A DNA stretch of 64,000 nt from CADEED01 sp035502995 (lineage in GTDB: Bacteria; Pseudomonadota; Gammaproteobacteria; Steroidobacterales; Steroidobacteraceae). The stretch is from NCBI GenBank assembly GCA_035502995.1, contig DATJTW010000023.1:65536-129535 (forward strand), in the 5' to 3' direction. The notes beneath the pieces are model-generated. The model saw nothing but the letters and a program-made list of their open reading frames with translations, had not been told where the DNA came from and did not search any database. Of this stretch, positions 26,402 to 35,799 are shown piece by piece. The translations under genes and the position numbers were made by a program. Positions within the stretch are counted from its first letter, which is position 1. The number at the start of each line of letters is the position of its first letter.

Positions 26402-27583
26402 ATGCAACCAGTCCGCACGTGGCGACCGGTCGCGCTCGTCGGCGCCGGACTGCTCGCGGCCTGCGGCCAGGCGCCGCAGCCGGTGGAGGTTCCCGCCGTC
26501 GGGACTCTGGCGCCCGCGCCGGTGCGCACGTGTCCCCATCCTGGCATCGCGACGTTCCGCGCCGCGCCGCCCGCCGCCGCGCCGGTCGTCGCCGACGACG
26601 CCAACGGTGACGTCGACACCGATACCGGTCTCGCTGCGCTGCTCGATGCCGATGCCGCCACCGCGCTCGCCGCGCGCGCGGCCTGGCGCAACCGCGACGT
26701 CGACGACTTCGTGCGCGGCGCGACGCGCGAGTGCGGCGCCGACGGCAAGTACGTAGTCGATGGCGACGTCACGATCGCCGACGTCGCGCACCTGCGCGCG
26801 TTCTTCGACCAGCACATCCGCGCCGCCGCGCCGCCTCCCGCTCTGCCGTCGACGAAGCTGCCGCCGACGAAGCCGCCGCCGCCCGCTCCGTCCACTCCAT
26901 CCCCGCCAGCCCCCACCCGCAATCAGCTCGTCGCGCTCACGCCCGGCACCGATGCCGTCTGGCCGCCCGCGCTCCAGCACGCGCTGACCTACTGCGTCGG
27001 CACCGCGTTCCGCGGCCAGCACGACCGCGTCGTCGCCGATCTCGAAGCGGCCACCGGCGCCTGGGAGCTCGCCGCCGACGTCGACTTCCGCCACGTCGCC
27101 GAACAGGACGCGCACTGCGATGCCGCCAACGATGCCGTGACCTTCGACGTCAATCCCGTCGACCTCGGCCTCTACCTGGCGCGCGGCTTTTCCCCCGACG
27201 ACGCGCGCGCCGCGCGCAACCTCCACATCGACATCGCCGCGCTGACGCTCGATCCCGCCGACGCGCTGCAGCTCACCGGCCTGCTGCGTCACGAGCTCGG
27301 CCACGTGCTCGGCTTCCGCCACGAGAACCCGCGACCCCAGGCTGGTCCGTGTTTCGACGACAGCGCCACGCCGCCGATCGCTGCGACCGACGCGCTCTCC
27401 GTCATGCACTACCCACCGTGCAGCGGCGGCCGCGGCTGGAAGTTCCTGCTGACCGACCGCGACCAGAGCGTCGTCGCCTGCGTCTACGGCGCCGCGCGTG
27501 GTTTCGTGATCGATCCCCGTGTCTGCCGGCAGCGCGATGCACCGCAATCGCGCGCCGGCGTCTTCTCCGCGATGCCGAGGTAA
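26402..27583 (+). CDS. Matrixin-like zinc metalloprotease lipoprotein
   Basis: 393 residues from ATG 26402 (GGGGAGG upstream). The signal peptide ends in a lipobox (GLLAACGQ). A Pro-rich linker lies near residues 145-170. The catalytic domain has the extended zinc motif HELGHVLGFRHENPRP (about residues 297-307), followed by a Met-turn-like ALSVMHYPPC, the metzincin pattern of M10/M12/M57 enzymes. It is a secreted or lipid-anchored endoprotease. A different zinc peptidase follows, separated by a long hairpin. Confidence 0.88.
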   Translation: MQPVRTWRPVALVGAGLLAACGQAPQPVEVPAVGTLAPAPVRTCPHPGIATFRAAPPAAAPVVADDANGDVDTDTGLAALLDADAATALAARAAWRNRDVDDFVRGATRECGADGKYVVDGDVTIADVAHLRAFFDQHIRAAAPPPALPSTKLPPTKPPPPAPSTPSPPAPTRNQLVALTPGTDAVWPPALQHALTYCVGTAFRGQHDRVVADLEAATGAWELAADVDFRHVAEQDAHCDAANDAVTFDVNPVDLGLYLARGFSPDDARAARNLHIDIAALTLDPADALQLTGLLRHELGHVLGFRHENPRPQAGPCFDDSATPPIAATDALSVMHYPPCSGGRGWKFLLTDRDQSVVACVYGAARGFVIDPRVCRQRDAPQSRAGVFSAMPR

Positions 27584-27618
27584 CGGAACGCCACTCCCGT
27601 CCCCGGTGTTGTAGGAAA

Positions 27619-27662
27619 ACTCGGCGCGCCGTCCGGGCATCCGCCCGTACGACGCGCCGAGT
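27619..27662. terminator. Long G+C-rich hairpin
   Basis: Arms 27619-27628 (ACTCGGCGCG) and 27653-27662 pair perfectly and enclose a second stem CGGGC/GCCCG. It is located between two metallopeptidase genes, 21 bases before the next start. There is no T-tract, so it may be a weak terminator, an attenuator or a transcript-stabilising stem. Confidence 0.4.
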
Positions 27663-27683
27663 CCCTGTCCCAGACTCTGCCGC

Positions 27684-28787
27684 GTGAAACTCTTCAGCTG
27701 CGAACACTGCGGGCAGACCGTCTATTTCGAGAACAGCCGTTGCGTGAGCTGCGGCGAGGCGCTCGGCTACGTGCCGGAGTCGGCGTCGATGATCGTGCTC
27801 GGCGATGCGCCGGCCGCGGTCGCGTCGACGAACACGACGGCCTCGATCACCGCCACCCCCGAACTACCGCCGCACCACCGCTGCCGCAACGGCCGCGAAC
27901 ACGACGCCTGCAACTGGCTCGTGCCGACCGCCGATCACGACTACTGCGCGTCCTGCGAATTGTCCGAGATCATCCCCGACCTCTCCGACGCCCACAACGA
28001 CCAGGCCTGGCGCCGCATCGAAGCCGCGAAGCGCCGCCTGCTGTACACGTTGTTCGCGCTCAAACTACCCGTGACGCGCAAGTCGCCCGGCGCGCCGGAC
28101 GGACTCGCCTTCCGCTTCCTCGCCGGCACGGACGACGCGCCCGTGATGACCGGCCATGCCGACGGCGTGATCACGCTGAACATCGCCGAGGCCGACTTCG
28201 CATTCCGCGAGAACATGCGCGAGAAGATGGGCGAGGGTTACCGCACCGTGCTCGGCCACCTGCGCCACGAGATCGGCCACTACTACTGGGATCGCCTCGT
28301 GCGCGACGGCGGCCAGCTCGACGCGTTCCGTGCCGTGTTCGGTGACGAGCGCGCGAGCTACGAAGCCGCGCTGGAGCGCCACTACGGCGCGGGTCCGCCC
28401 GCCGACTGGGGCGAACGCTTCATCAGCGCCTACGCGAGCATGCATCCCTGGGAAGACTGGGCCGAGACCTGGGCTCACTACCTGCACATGGTCGACACGC
28501 TGGAGACGGCCAAGAGCCACGGCCTCACCGTGCGCGCACCGGCCGCGCAACGGCCGGGCGAGAAGATCGCGACGGACCGTCTCGCGTTCTTCGATTTCGA
28601 TTCGCTGACCACGGGCTGGACCGCCGTGACGCTGGCACTGAACAGCCTGAACCGCAGCATGGGCATGAAGGACGCGTATCCGTTCGTGATCACGGCGCCG
28701 GTGCTGGAGAAGCTGCGGTTCGTGCACGAGCTGGTGCGCGGCGGCGCCGAGCAGGGCGCGAACCGGGCGCTGCAGCCGGCGGCGTGA
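27684..28787 (+). CDS. Zinc-ribbon metallopeptidase (Peptidase_Mx type)
   Basis: 367 residues from a GTG. The N-terminus is a zinc ribbon (MKLFSCEHCGQTVYFENSRC, CVSCGEALGY) with further cysteines (CRNGREHDAC, CASCEL). The catalytic motif is LRHEIGHYYWDRLV near residue 195, and HPWEDWAETWAHYLHMVD downstream supplies acid ligands. This arrangement is the putative zinc-binding metallopeptidase family (PF15887) as I recall it. No signal peptide, so cytoplasmic. Function in vivo is unknown. Confidence 0.85.
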   Translation: MKLFSCEHCGQTVYFENSRCVSCGEALGYVPESASMIVLGDAPAAVASTNTTASITATPELPPHHRCRNGREHDACNWLVPTADHDYCASCELSEIIPDLSDAHNDQAWRRIEAAKRRLLYTLFALKLPVTRKSPGAPDGLAFRFLAGTDDAPVMTGHADGVITLNIAEADFAFRENMREKMGEGYRTVLGHLRHEIGHYYWDRLVRDGGQLDAFRAVFGDERASYEAALERHYGAGPPADWGERFISAYASMHPWEDWAETWAHYLHMVDTLETAKSHGLTVRAPAAQRPGEKIATDRLAFFDFDSLTTGWTAVTLALNSLNRSMGMKDAYPFVITAPVLEKLRFVHELVRGGAEQGANRALQPAA

Positions 28788-28895
28788 GCGCAAGCGCCGG
28801 CGGATTCGCGGCGGACCGCGCGGGCCCGCACCATCGCGCGCTGGCCCCCGCGCGCACGAGCCCATAACATTCCCCCGCGTCCAGAAGGGGAATCC

Positions 28896-31358
28896 ATGCA
28901 CCGTTCCATCGTGTCGTTCTCATCCGCGTTTTGCGTCCTGCTCCGTGTCTCGACCGCGTTCGCCGCCGACGATTTCAAGCTCAACGCCCAGGAATATTTC
29001 GAACGCCCCGGCATCAACGTGATGTACGGGCAGGACTACTACCCCGAAGGCCACCAGGGCGGCCTCAGCATCCTGATGCACGACGAGCGCGTCGCCTCGA
29101 ACGGCGACATCCGCCTCGAACCATCGCCGGGCCAGTGGTCGCCGATCCCGAAGCCGGGCAAACGCGAGATCGACGCCGCCACGCAGGAGATCCGCGTGCC
29201 GCTGCATTTCCCGGATGCCGAGCGCGATCGCAAGGGCTTCAACCCGATCGAGTACCCGGATCTCACGCTCGACTACACGGTGCGCGCGCGCCCCGCGGGC
29301 GACTCGATCATCGTCAGCGTCGACTTCGCGCAGCCGGTGCCGAAGGACTGGGTCGGCAAGGTCGGTTTCAATCTCGAACTCTTCCCGGGGCTCTTCTTCG
29401 GCAAGTCGTACCAGGTCGGCAAGACCGACGGCGTGTTCCAGCGCCAGCCCACCGGTCCCGGCGAAACGCCGCGGCTCGGCAAGGGCGCGCGGCTCGACGT
29501 CGCTCCGGAGACCGAGCTGTATCACCTGACGATCGAGGCGCTGAAGGGCGGCGAGATCGAACTGCTCGACGGCCGCGGCAATCACAACAACGGCTGGTTC
29601 GTCGTGCGCGCGCTGGCGCCGGCCGGCGCGACGAAGAGCGCGATCGAGTGGAAGGTCACGCCGCACGCGAAGGCCGGCTGGATCCGCACGCCGGTGATCC
29701 AGGTGTCGCAGGTCGGTTATCACCCGGCGCAGCCGAAGCAGGCGCTGATCGAGCTCGATCCGCGCGACACGCAGCGGCCGAACATCGTGCTGCAGAAGAT
29801 AGGCCAGCTCGGGCAGGTGAAGACCGTCCTCGACCGCAAGCCGGAGGAGTGGGGGAAGTTCCTGCGCTACCAGTACGCGCGCCTCGACTTCAGCGACGTG
29901 AAGGAGCCCGGCATCTACCGCGTGAAGTACGGCGCGCTGACGTCGCAGCCGTTCCGCATCAACGCCAACGTGTTCTCGCGCGAGGTGTGGCAGCCGACGC
30001 TGGAATATTTCCTGCCGGCGCAGATGTGCCACATGAAGGTGATGGAGAAATACCGGCTGTGGCACGGCGCGTGTCATCTCGACGACGCGCGCATGGCGCC
30101 CGTGAACCACAACCACTTCGACGGCTACCTGCAGGGCGCATCGACGCTGACCGACTACAAATCGGGCGAACACGTGCCCGGCGTCGATCGCGGCGGCTGG
30201 CACGACGCCGGCGACTGGGACATGCGCGTCGAATCGCAGGCCGACACCATCTACGGCCTGGCGCTGGCGTGGGAGCTGTTCCACGTCGACTACGACAACA
30301 CCTCGATCGACCAGAAGACGCTGGTGACCGAGATCCACCAGCCGGACGGCAAGCCCGACGTGTTGCAGCAGCTCGAGCACGGCGTGTTGTCCGTGGTCGG
30401 CGGCTACGAATCGATGGGCCGCCTGTACCGCGGCATCATCGAGCCGACGCTGCGGCAGTACGTGTTCCTCGGCGACGGTGCCGGCATGACGGACAACGTG
30501 GTGTTCGATGCGACGAAGACGCCGGCGGACGAGGCGCCGGTCGTGGGACTGCCGGGCTCGCCCGACGACCGCTGGGTGTTCACCGAGGAGAATCCGCGGC
30601 GCGAGCTGCTGACGGCCGCGTCGCTGGCGGCCGCGTGGCGCGCGCTGAAGGGTTACGACGACGCCCTGGCGAAACGCTCGCTGAAGGCGGCGATCGAGCT
30701 GTACGACCGCGCGAAGCCGCAGGACCCACTGGCGCGCGTCGGCGCCGCCGCGGAGCTGCTGATCGCCACGGGCGATGCGAAGTACCGCGCGCTGCTGCTC
30801 GAGCAGAAGGATGCGATCGCGACCAACGTCGAGCGCATCGGCTGGGCCGTGGGCCGCACGCTGCCGCTGGTGCGCGACGACGCGTACACGAAGACGATCC
30901 GCGACGCGGTCGCCGCGTACCGCAAGAAGGTGGACGAGCAGGCGAAGGAGACGCCGTACGCCGTGCCGTACAAGCCCGACATCTGGGGCGCGGGCTGGAA
31001 CATCCAGCGCTTCGGCTGGGACCAATGGATGCTGCACCTGTCGTTCCCGGATCTCTTCCCGCGCACGTATGCGCTGCAGGCGCTGAGCTTCATCCTCGGC
31101 GTGCACCCGGGATCGAACACGGCGAGCTTCGTGTCCGGCGTCGGCGCGAATTCGCTGACCACGGCCTACGGCTTCAACCGCGCCGACTGGTCGTACATCC
31201 CCGGCGGCAGCGCCTCCGGCACGGCGCTGATCCGCCCGGACTTCCCGGAGCTCAAGACCTGGCCGTTCTTCTGGCAGCAGACCGAGTACGTGCTCGGCCG
31301 CGGCACGACGGACTATCTACTGCTGGTGCTGGCCGCCGACCACGAGCTCAATCGCTGA
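28896..31358 (+). CDS. Exported GH9-family glycoside hydrolase
   Basis: 820 residues with a signal peptide ending STAFAADD. An N-terminal domain of about 260 residues is followed by the Ig-like cellulase-N domain (IQVSQVGYHPAQPKQALIEL) and the (alpha/alpha)6 GH9 module. GGWHDAGDWDMR near residue 431 is the GH9 DAGD motif carrying the catalytic base, HPGSNTASFVSGVGANS is the second signature region, and Glu797 in WQQTEYVLG is the expected acid. GH9 enzymes cut beta-1,4-glucans and related chains; the substrate here is unknown. The stop overlaps the amidohydrolase ATG (TGATG). Confidence 0.9.
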   Translation: MHRSIVSFSSAFCVLLRVSTAFAADDFKLNAQEYFERPGINVMYGQDYYPEGHQGGLSILMHDERVASNGDIRLEPSPGQWSPIPKPGKREIDAATQEIRVPLHFPDAERDRKGFNPIEYPDLTLDYTVRARPAGDSIIVSVDFAQPVPKDWVGKVGFNLELFPGLFFGKSYQVGKTDGVFQRQPTGPGETPRLGKGARLDVAPETELYHLTIEALKGGEIELLDGRGNHNNGWFVVRALAPAGATKSAIEWKVTPHAKAGWIRTPVIQVSQVGYHPAQPKQALIELDPRDTQRPNIVLQKIGQLGQVKTVLDRKPEEWGKFLRYQYARLDFSDVKEPGIYRVKYGALTSQPFRINANVFSREVWQPTLEYFLPAQMCHMKVMEKYRLWHGACHLDDARMAPVNHNHFDGYLQGASTLTDYKSGEHVPGVDRGGWHDAGDWDMRVESQADTIYGLALAWELFHVDYDNTSIDQKTLVTEIHQPDGKPDVLQQLEHGVLSVVGGYESMGRLYRGIIEPTLRQYVFLGDGAGMTDNVVFDATKTPADEAPVVGLPGSPDDRWVFTEENPRRELLTAASLAAAWRALKGYDDALAKRSLKAAIELYDRAKPQDPLARVGAAAELLIATGDAKYRALLLEQKDAIATNVERIGWAVGRTLPLVRDDAYTKTIRDAVAAYRKKVDEQAKETPYAVPYKPDIWGAGWNIQRFGWDQWMLHLSFPDLFPRTYALQALSFILGVHPGSNTASFVSGVGANSLTTAYGFNRADWSYIPGGSASGTALIRPDFPELKTWPFFWQQTEYVLGRGTTDYLLLVLAADHELNR

Positions 31359-32335
31359 TGCGGGCGGGCGTCGCGCTCCGCGCCGCGGTCGCGTGGCTGG
31401 CGCTGCTCGGCAGCGCCGCTGCCGCGCCGCCGCGCCCCGCGCCCGCGCCGCCGCCGAAGGTCGATCACCACCAGCACCTGCTGAGCGCGTCGATGACGGC
31501 GCCGGGCCAGAAGCCGATCGACGCGAAGGCGCTGGTCGCCATGCTCGACGCGGCCGGCATCAAGCGCGCGGTGCTGCTGTCGAACGCCTACCGCTTCGGC
31601 AGCCCGTTCCTCGAGACCCCGTTCACCGACGAGTATTCGCGCGTCGCCCTGGAGAACGACTGGACGATGCGCGAGGCGGCGAAGTATCCGAAGCGGCTGG
31701 TCGCGTTCTGCGGCTTCAACCCGCTGAAGGACTACGCGCTCGGCGAGCTGGCGCGCTGCGCACGCGACCCGCGGTTCGGGCGCGGCATCAAGCTGCAGTT
31801 CGGCAACTCGGGTGTGGACGTCCAGGATCCCGTCGACCTGGCGCGGCTGCGGCGCGTGTTCCGCGCGGCGAACACCGCGCGGATGGCGCTGGTGATCCAC
31901 GTGCGGCCGGGATCGGACCGGCCCTGGGGCGCCGCGCAGGCGCAGACTTTCCTCGACGAGCTGCTGCCGGCGGTCCCCGACATCGTGGTGCAGATCGCGC
32001 ACCTCGGCGGTGGCGGCGGCGGCGAGCTCGACGCGGCGGCCGAGCAGGCGCTGTCGGTGTTCGCGTCGGCGTTCATCCGCAAGGACGCGCGCGTGAACAA
32101 CCTGTGGTTCGACGTGTCGGGCATCACCGGCGGCGCGAACTCGGCGGCCCGCGGCCCGGTGATCGCGCAGCTGCTGCGCGCGATCGGCACGAAACACCTT
32201 TTGTACGGCTCGGACGGCGGCGATCCGACGGATCCACCCGCGAAGGCCGCGCTGGAGTCCTTCCGCAGGCTGCCGTTGATGCCGATCGAGCTGCGCGCGA
32301 TCGAGGCGAACGTGGCGCCCTATCTACCGCGGTAG
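31358..32335 (+). CDS. Exported amidohydrolase-family protein
   Basis: 325 residues from ATG 31358. Signal peptide MRAGVALRAAVAWLALLGSAAAAP. Metal ligands HxH in KVDHHQHLLS, a later His in LVIHVRPGS and IVQIAHLGGG, and the C-terminal Asp in LLYGSDGGDP fit the amidohydrolase-2 (PF04909) TIM barrel, whose members are hydrolases or decarboxylases. It is translationally coupled to the GH9 gene, so a role in processing a saccharide-linked compound is possible. Its last 12 bases overlap the convergent DUF418 gene. Confidence 0.85.
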   Translation: MRAGVALRAAVAWLALLGSAAAAPPRPAPAPPPKVDHHQHLLSASMTAPGQKPIDAKALVAMLDAAGIKRAVLLSNAYRFGSPFLETPFTDEYSRVALENDWTMREAAKYPKRLVAFCGFNPLKDYALGELARCARDPRFGRGIKLQFGNSGVDVQDPVDLARLRRVFRAANTARMALVIHVRPGSDRPWGAAQAQTFLDELLPAVPDIVVQIAHLGGGGGGELDAAAEQALSVFASAFIRKDARVNNLWFDVSGITGGANSAARGPVIAQLLRAIGTKHLLYGSDGGDPTDPPAKAALESFRRLPLMPIELRAIEANVAPYLPR

Positions 32336-33616
32336 TTCGCTCCCGGCGCCGGCGGCCGGCGTCACCGCGGCCGGCGTCACCGCGCCCGGCGCGCGGCGCA
32401 GCGTCGCGTGTCCGTACGTGAGCCGCCGCCACAGGTATTCCATCGGCCCGAGCTCGAAGCGCTTCAGCCACCAGGCACTGACCGGCACCTGGATCGCGAA
32501 GTAGATGGTCACCGCCAGCAGCAGGTCCAGCGCCGGCCCGACCTTGCCCCACAGCCCGAACCCCCAGCCGTAGAACAGCGTGGTCGCGATCGCCGTCTGC
32601 ATCAGGTAGTTGGTCAGAGGCATGCGGCCGGCGGTGGCGAACACGTTCAACTTCGGGCGCACGGCCGGGTTGTGCACGCAGCGGATCAGCGTGGCGACGT
32701 AGAAGATCATCACGAGCACGCGGCACACCCAGTAGCAGATGCCGGCGAACAGCCGGAACGGCGTCGGCGTGACGAAGTCCGTGGTCGTGTTCTCCCAGAT
32801 CGCGAACACCGCGCCGGCCGCGATGCCGCCGGCCAGCGCGATCCACTGGATGCGGCGCACGAACGGCAGGTGTTTCTCCGTGTCCTGGAAGAACTGCCGG
32901 CGACCCAGGATCAGTCCGAGGATCATCGTCGCGAAGATCTGCGCGTAGAAGTTCACCAGGCCGCGCAGCTCCCAGGGCGTGGTGTACAGGTGGATCGTCT
33001 CGCGCGTGTGCTCGCGCAGCGCGTCGAGGAACGAGCCCTGGCCGTAGGCAAGGTTGTTGGATGCCTCCATGAGCCGAGATCCCGCGACGATGATCTCGCG
33101 GTCGGCCGGCACGAACGTCAGCAGCCGGTGCACCATCATCGCGACCGGCAACAGCAGGCACCCGGCGAACAATGCCCACAGCAGCTTCTCCGGCACGCGG
33201 CGCAGCGCCAGCAGCACGACGCCGAACATCGCGTACATGTGCAGCACGTCGCCGGTCCAGAACACGCACATGTGGATGGCGCCGAACACGAACAGCCAGA
33301 AGATGCGGCGCAGGTAGATGGACTTGGCATGGCCGGGGTCGCGCGACTCGAGCCGGCCGAGCTGGATCGTGAAGCCGATGGCGAACAACATGCTGAACAT
33401 GCTGTTGAACTTGCCTGAGAACAGCACTTCCGTCGTGGTGCGCGTCCACTCGTCCCACCAGGCCGGCCAGAGCTCGGTGCCGTCGGTGCCGGCGTAGAAC
33501 GAGGTGTTGAAGCTCGGCATGTTCATGATGAAGATGCCGAGCAGCGCGACGCCGCGGATCACGTCCAGGGTGTAGATGCGTTCTCGGCCGGAGACGGGAG
33601 TGGCGGAAGTCGTCAT
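32324..33616 (-). CDS. DUF418 (YeiB-like) membrane protein
   Basis: 430 residues, ATG 33616, about ten hydrophobic helices. The N-terminus RIYTLDVIRGVALLGIFIMN and the NxxFSMLFA segment (FSGKFNSMFSMLFAIGFTIQL) are hallmarks of the DUF418/acyltransferase-3-related family. The C-terminus MPLTNYLMQTAIATTLFYGWGFG and GPMEYLWRRLTY is the DUF418 domain proper. Function unknown; suspected transport or acyl transfer at the inner membrane. It runs alone, convergent with the amidohydrolase. Confidence 0.9.
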   Translation of the reverse strand: MTTSATPVSGRERIYTLDVIRGVALLGIFIMNMPSFNTSFYAGTDGTELWPAWWDEWTRTTTEVLFSGKFNSMFSMLFAIGFTIQLGRLESRDPGHAKSIYLRRIFWLFVFGAIHMCVFWTGDVLHMYAMFGVVLLALRRVPEKLLWALFAGCLLLPVAMMVHRLLTFVPADREIIVAGSRLMEASNNLAYGQGSFLDALREHTRETIHLYTTPWELRGLVNFYAQIFATMILGLILGRRQFFQDTEKHLPFVRRIQWIALAGGIAAGAVFAIWENTTTDFVTPTPFRLFAGICYWVCRVLVMIFYVATLIRCVHNPAVRPKLNVFATAGRMPLTNYLMQTAIATTLFYGWGFGLWGKVGPALDLLLAVTIYFAIQVPVSAWWLKRFELGPMEYLWRRLTYGHATLRRAPGAVTPAAVTPAAGAGSELPR

Positions 33617-33680
33617 GCGACACCTGTTTTTCTGACTGCCCCGTTGTCAGCGCGGAGTCTACGCGCGACGATGCGGTTCC

Positions 33681-34787
33681 ATGAAATCGCGCCACAGGCT
33701 CGCCGCCGCTTTCGTGACGTTTTTCCCCCTGGCGGGACTCGCCGCGGTACCGCCGACGTTCGATGCCGCGGTCCAGGATCTGGCGCGCGGCTGGCTGGCC
33801 GACAACGGCGGCGTGGGCCTGTCCATTGGCGTCTACGAAGACGGTCAGCGCCGCTATTACAACGTCGGCACGTCGCGGGTGGACGGCGACAAGGTGCCGA
33901 CGAAGGACACCGTCTACGAGATCGGCTCCATCGCCAAGACCTTCGCCGCGCAGTTGCTGGCGCGCGCGGTGGTCGAGGGCCGCGCGTCGCTCGATGACGA
34001 GGTCACGAAGTATCTCGCGCAGCCGTACCCGAACTTCACGCGCGACGGCGAGCCCATCCGGCTGCTGCACCTCGTGAACATGACGTCGCAGCTCGTGGAC
34101 AACATCCCCGACATGACGCAGGTGCGCACCGTGCCCGGCACGCCGCTGCCGGTGACCAAGATGGAAGTGTTCACGAAGTATTCGCGCGAGGAGATGCTGC
34201 GCCAGCTGCACCGGGTCGCGCCGCGCGCCGCGCCGGGCGGCGACCCGGGGCAGTCGAACGTCGCCGCGATGCTGCTTATGGTCGTGCTCGAGAAGATCTA
34301 CGACGAGCCGTTCGACACGCTGCTGGCGCGCGAGATCGAGAAGCCGTTGCGCATGGCCAGCGGCACGGCGCCGCCGGCCAAACTACTGGCGCGCGGCTAC
34401 ACGCGCGCCAACGAGGAGCTGCCGCCGTTCGAGGCGCCGATGGCCTGGGTCACGGGCTCGTTGCGCTACAGCGCCAGGGACCTGCTGGAATACGCCGCGT
34501 GGCAGGTGGCGGAGCGGGATGCATCGGTGAAGATCGCGCACCGGCCGACGTGGGCCACGCCGGACCAGAAGCAGGGGATCGCGTTCTACTGGCTGACCGG
34601 CGATTCGCCGCACGGGCGCCGCCTGTTCTATTCGGGGGTGACGTTCGGGTTCGCGGGCATGTGCGACCTGTACCCGGACGCACGCGTCGCGATCGTCCTG
34701 CTGGCCAACAAAGACGCACAACGCGCGCAGGAGACCCTGCGCGCGTTGTCCGCGAAGATAGCGGCGCTCGCGCGCCCGCCGGATTAA
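33681..34787 (+). CDS. Serine beta-lactamase-fold protein with altered YxN motif
   Basis: 368 residues with signal peptide MKSRHRLAAAFVTFFPLAGLAA. The nucleophile motif SxxK is intact (Ser83-x-x-Lys86 in YEIGSIAKTF). The second motif, usually YSN, reads QSN (191-193), and the third block is YSGVTFGF rather than HxG/KTG. Family members are class C-like esterases, peptidases or beta-lactamases; loss of the Tyr base suggests changed or reduced catalysis. Convergent with the bactofilin gene, with overlapping TTAA stops. Confidence 0.85.
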   Translation: MKSRHRLAAAFVTFFPLAGLAAVPPTFDAAVQDLARGWLADNGGVGLSIGVYEDGQRRYYNVGTSRVDGDKVPTKDTVYEIGSIAKTFAAQLLARAVVEGRASLDDEVTKYLAQPYPNFTRDGEPIRLLHLVNMTSQLVDNIPDMTQVRTVPGTPLPVTKMEVFTKYSREEMLRQLHRVAPRAAPGGDPGQSNVAAMLLMVVLEKIYDEPFDTLLAREIEKPLRMASGTAPPAKLLARGYTRANEELPPFEAPMAWVTGSLRYSARDLLEYAAWQVAERDASVKIAHRPTWATPDQKQGIAFYWLTGDSPHGRRLFYSGVTFGFAGMCDLYPDARVAIVLLANKDAQRAQETLRALSAKIAALARPPD

Positions 34788-35248
34788 CTCGCCGTCTTGG
34801 CGATCAGCGTTTCCGCGGCGCGATCGCTGAGCGTCGCCTGCGGACGCGGCTGAGCGGCCGGCGTGCCCTTGTGGCTCATGTCGACGCGGCCGCTGAAGTT
34901 CGCACCGTCGGCGATGCCGACGCGCGGCGCGAACACGTTGCCGGTGACCTTGGCCGAAGCGCGGATCGCGACCGACTCCGTCGCGTAGATGTCGCCATCC
35001 ACGCGGCCTTCGACGATCACGAACTTCGCCTTGATGTTGCCGGTGACGCCGCCGTCCTTGCCGATCGACAGGCTGCGCGTGTGCTCGATCGAACCTTCGA
35101 GCTGGCCCTGGAATTCCAGGTCCTCTTCGCCGTACAACTCGCCCTTGAAATGCAGCGTCGGGCCGAGCACGCAGGCGCCGGCCTGGGGCTGCGGCGCGGC
35201 CGGCGGGGCCGGGGGCGCAAGCTTGGTGTCACTGAAACCCTTGCTCAT
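34784..35248 (-). CDS. Bactofilin (1)
   Basis: 154 residues from ATG 35248 (GGAG upstream). After a Pro/Ala-rich N-terminal tail, the bactofilin beta-helix runs VLGPTLHFKGELYGEEDLEF, IEGRVDGDIYATESVAI and so on, with repeated VxGxI rungs. Bactofilins polymerise into membrane-associated filaments that position cell-wall enzymes or polarity proteins. Thirteen bases downstream of a second bactofilin gene, so co-transcribed. Confidence 0.92.
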   Translation of the reverse strand: MSKGFSDTKLAPPAPPAAPQPQAGACVLGPTLHFKGELYGEEDLEFQGQLEGSIEHTRSLSIGKDGGVTGNIKAKFVIVEGRVDGDIYATESVAIRASAKVTGNVFAPRVGIADGANFSGRVDMSHKGTPAAQPRPQATLSDRAAETLIAKTAS

Positions 35249-35261
35249 GGCTTTCTCCGGT

Positions 35262-35630
35262 TCAGCGGGGCGCGCCGGCGGTGTTGGGGCCTGAGACGCT
35301 TTGCTCCATGGAAACGCTGCCATTGAAATTTGCTCCCTCGGTGATGCTGACACTCGGCGCGCGGATGTTGCCGCGCACGACTGCGGATTGACTGACCTTC
35401 ACGCTCTTCTTGGCGTGCATGTCGCCCTGGACTTTTCCGTCGACGTCGATGGACGCGGCGGACACGGTGGCGACGACCTCACCCTTGGCGCCGACGACGA
35501 CGCGCTGCTGGTGATGGATGGTGCCTTCGATGCGACCTTCGACCTTCAGGTCCTCCTGGGCTTTCAGTTCGCCCTTGAACCGGAGCGTCGGACCGAAGAC
35601 CGACATCTTCTCTGCTGCAGCGCTGCTCAT
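35262..35630 (-). CDS. Bactofilin (2)
   Basis: 122 residues from ATG 35630. FGPTLRFKGELKAQEDLKVEG, IEGTIHHQQRVVVGAKG and VQGDMHAKKSVKVSQSAVVR show the regular beta-helix rungs. Shorter tails than bactofilin 1. The pair may form a mixed filament. The promoter should lie in 35631-35799, which is shared with the divergent 1173-residue gene. Confidence 0.92.
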   Translation of the reverse strand: MSSAAAEKMSVFGPTLRFKGELKAQEDLKVEGRIEGTIHHQQRVVVGAKGEVVATVSAASIDVDGKVQGDMHAKKSVKVSQSAVVRGNIRAPSVSITEGANFNGSVSMEQSVSGPNTAGAPR

Positions 35631-35799
35631 TCGACTGGCCTCCCAAGCTGTAAACGGACGCGAGAGCGACGCGTAGATTGCGCCGCGTTATGGGAAGAAA
35701 ACCGTGTCTTGGTTCGCAGCCGTAATAGTTTGGAGGCGACAGAGTGGGCAATATGTAGAACGCGCGAAACACGTCACGCGCCCAAGAAAAGGAATTCCG

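Noticed and set aside
28920..31106. 728-codon minus-strand frame opposite GH9
   Set aside because: Composition is a shadow of the GH9 gene; no motifs.
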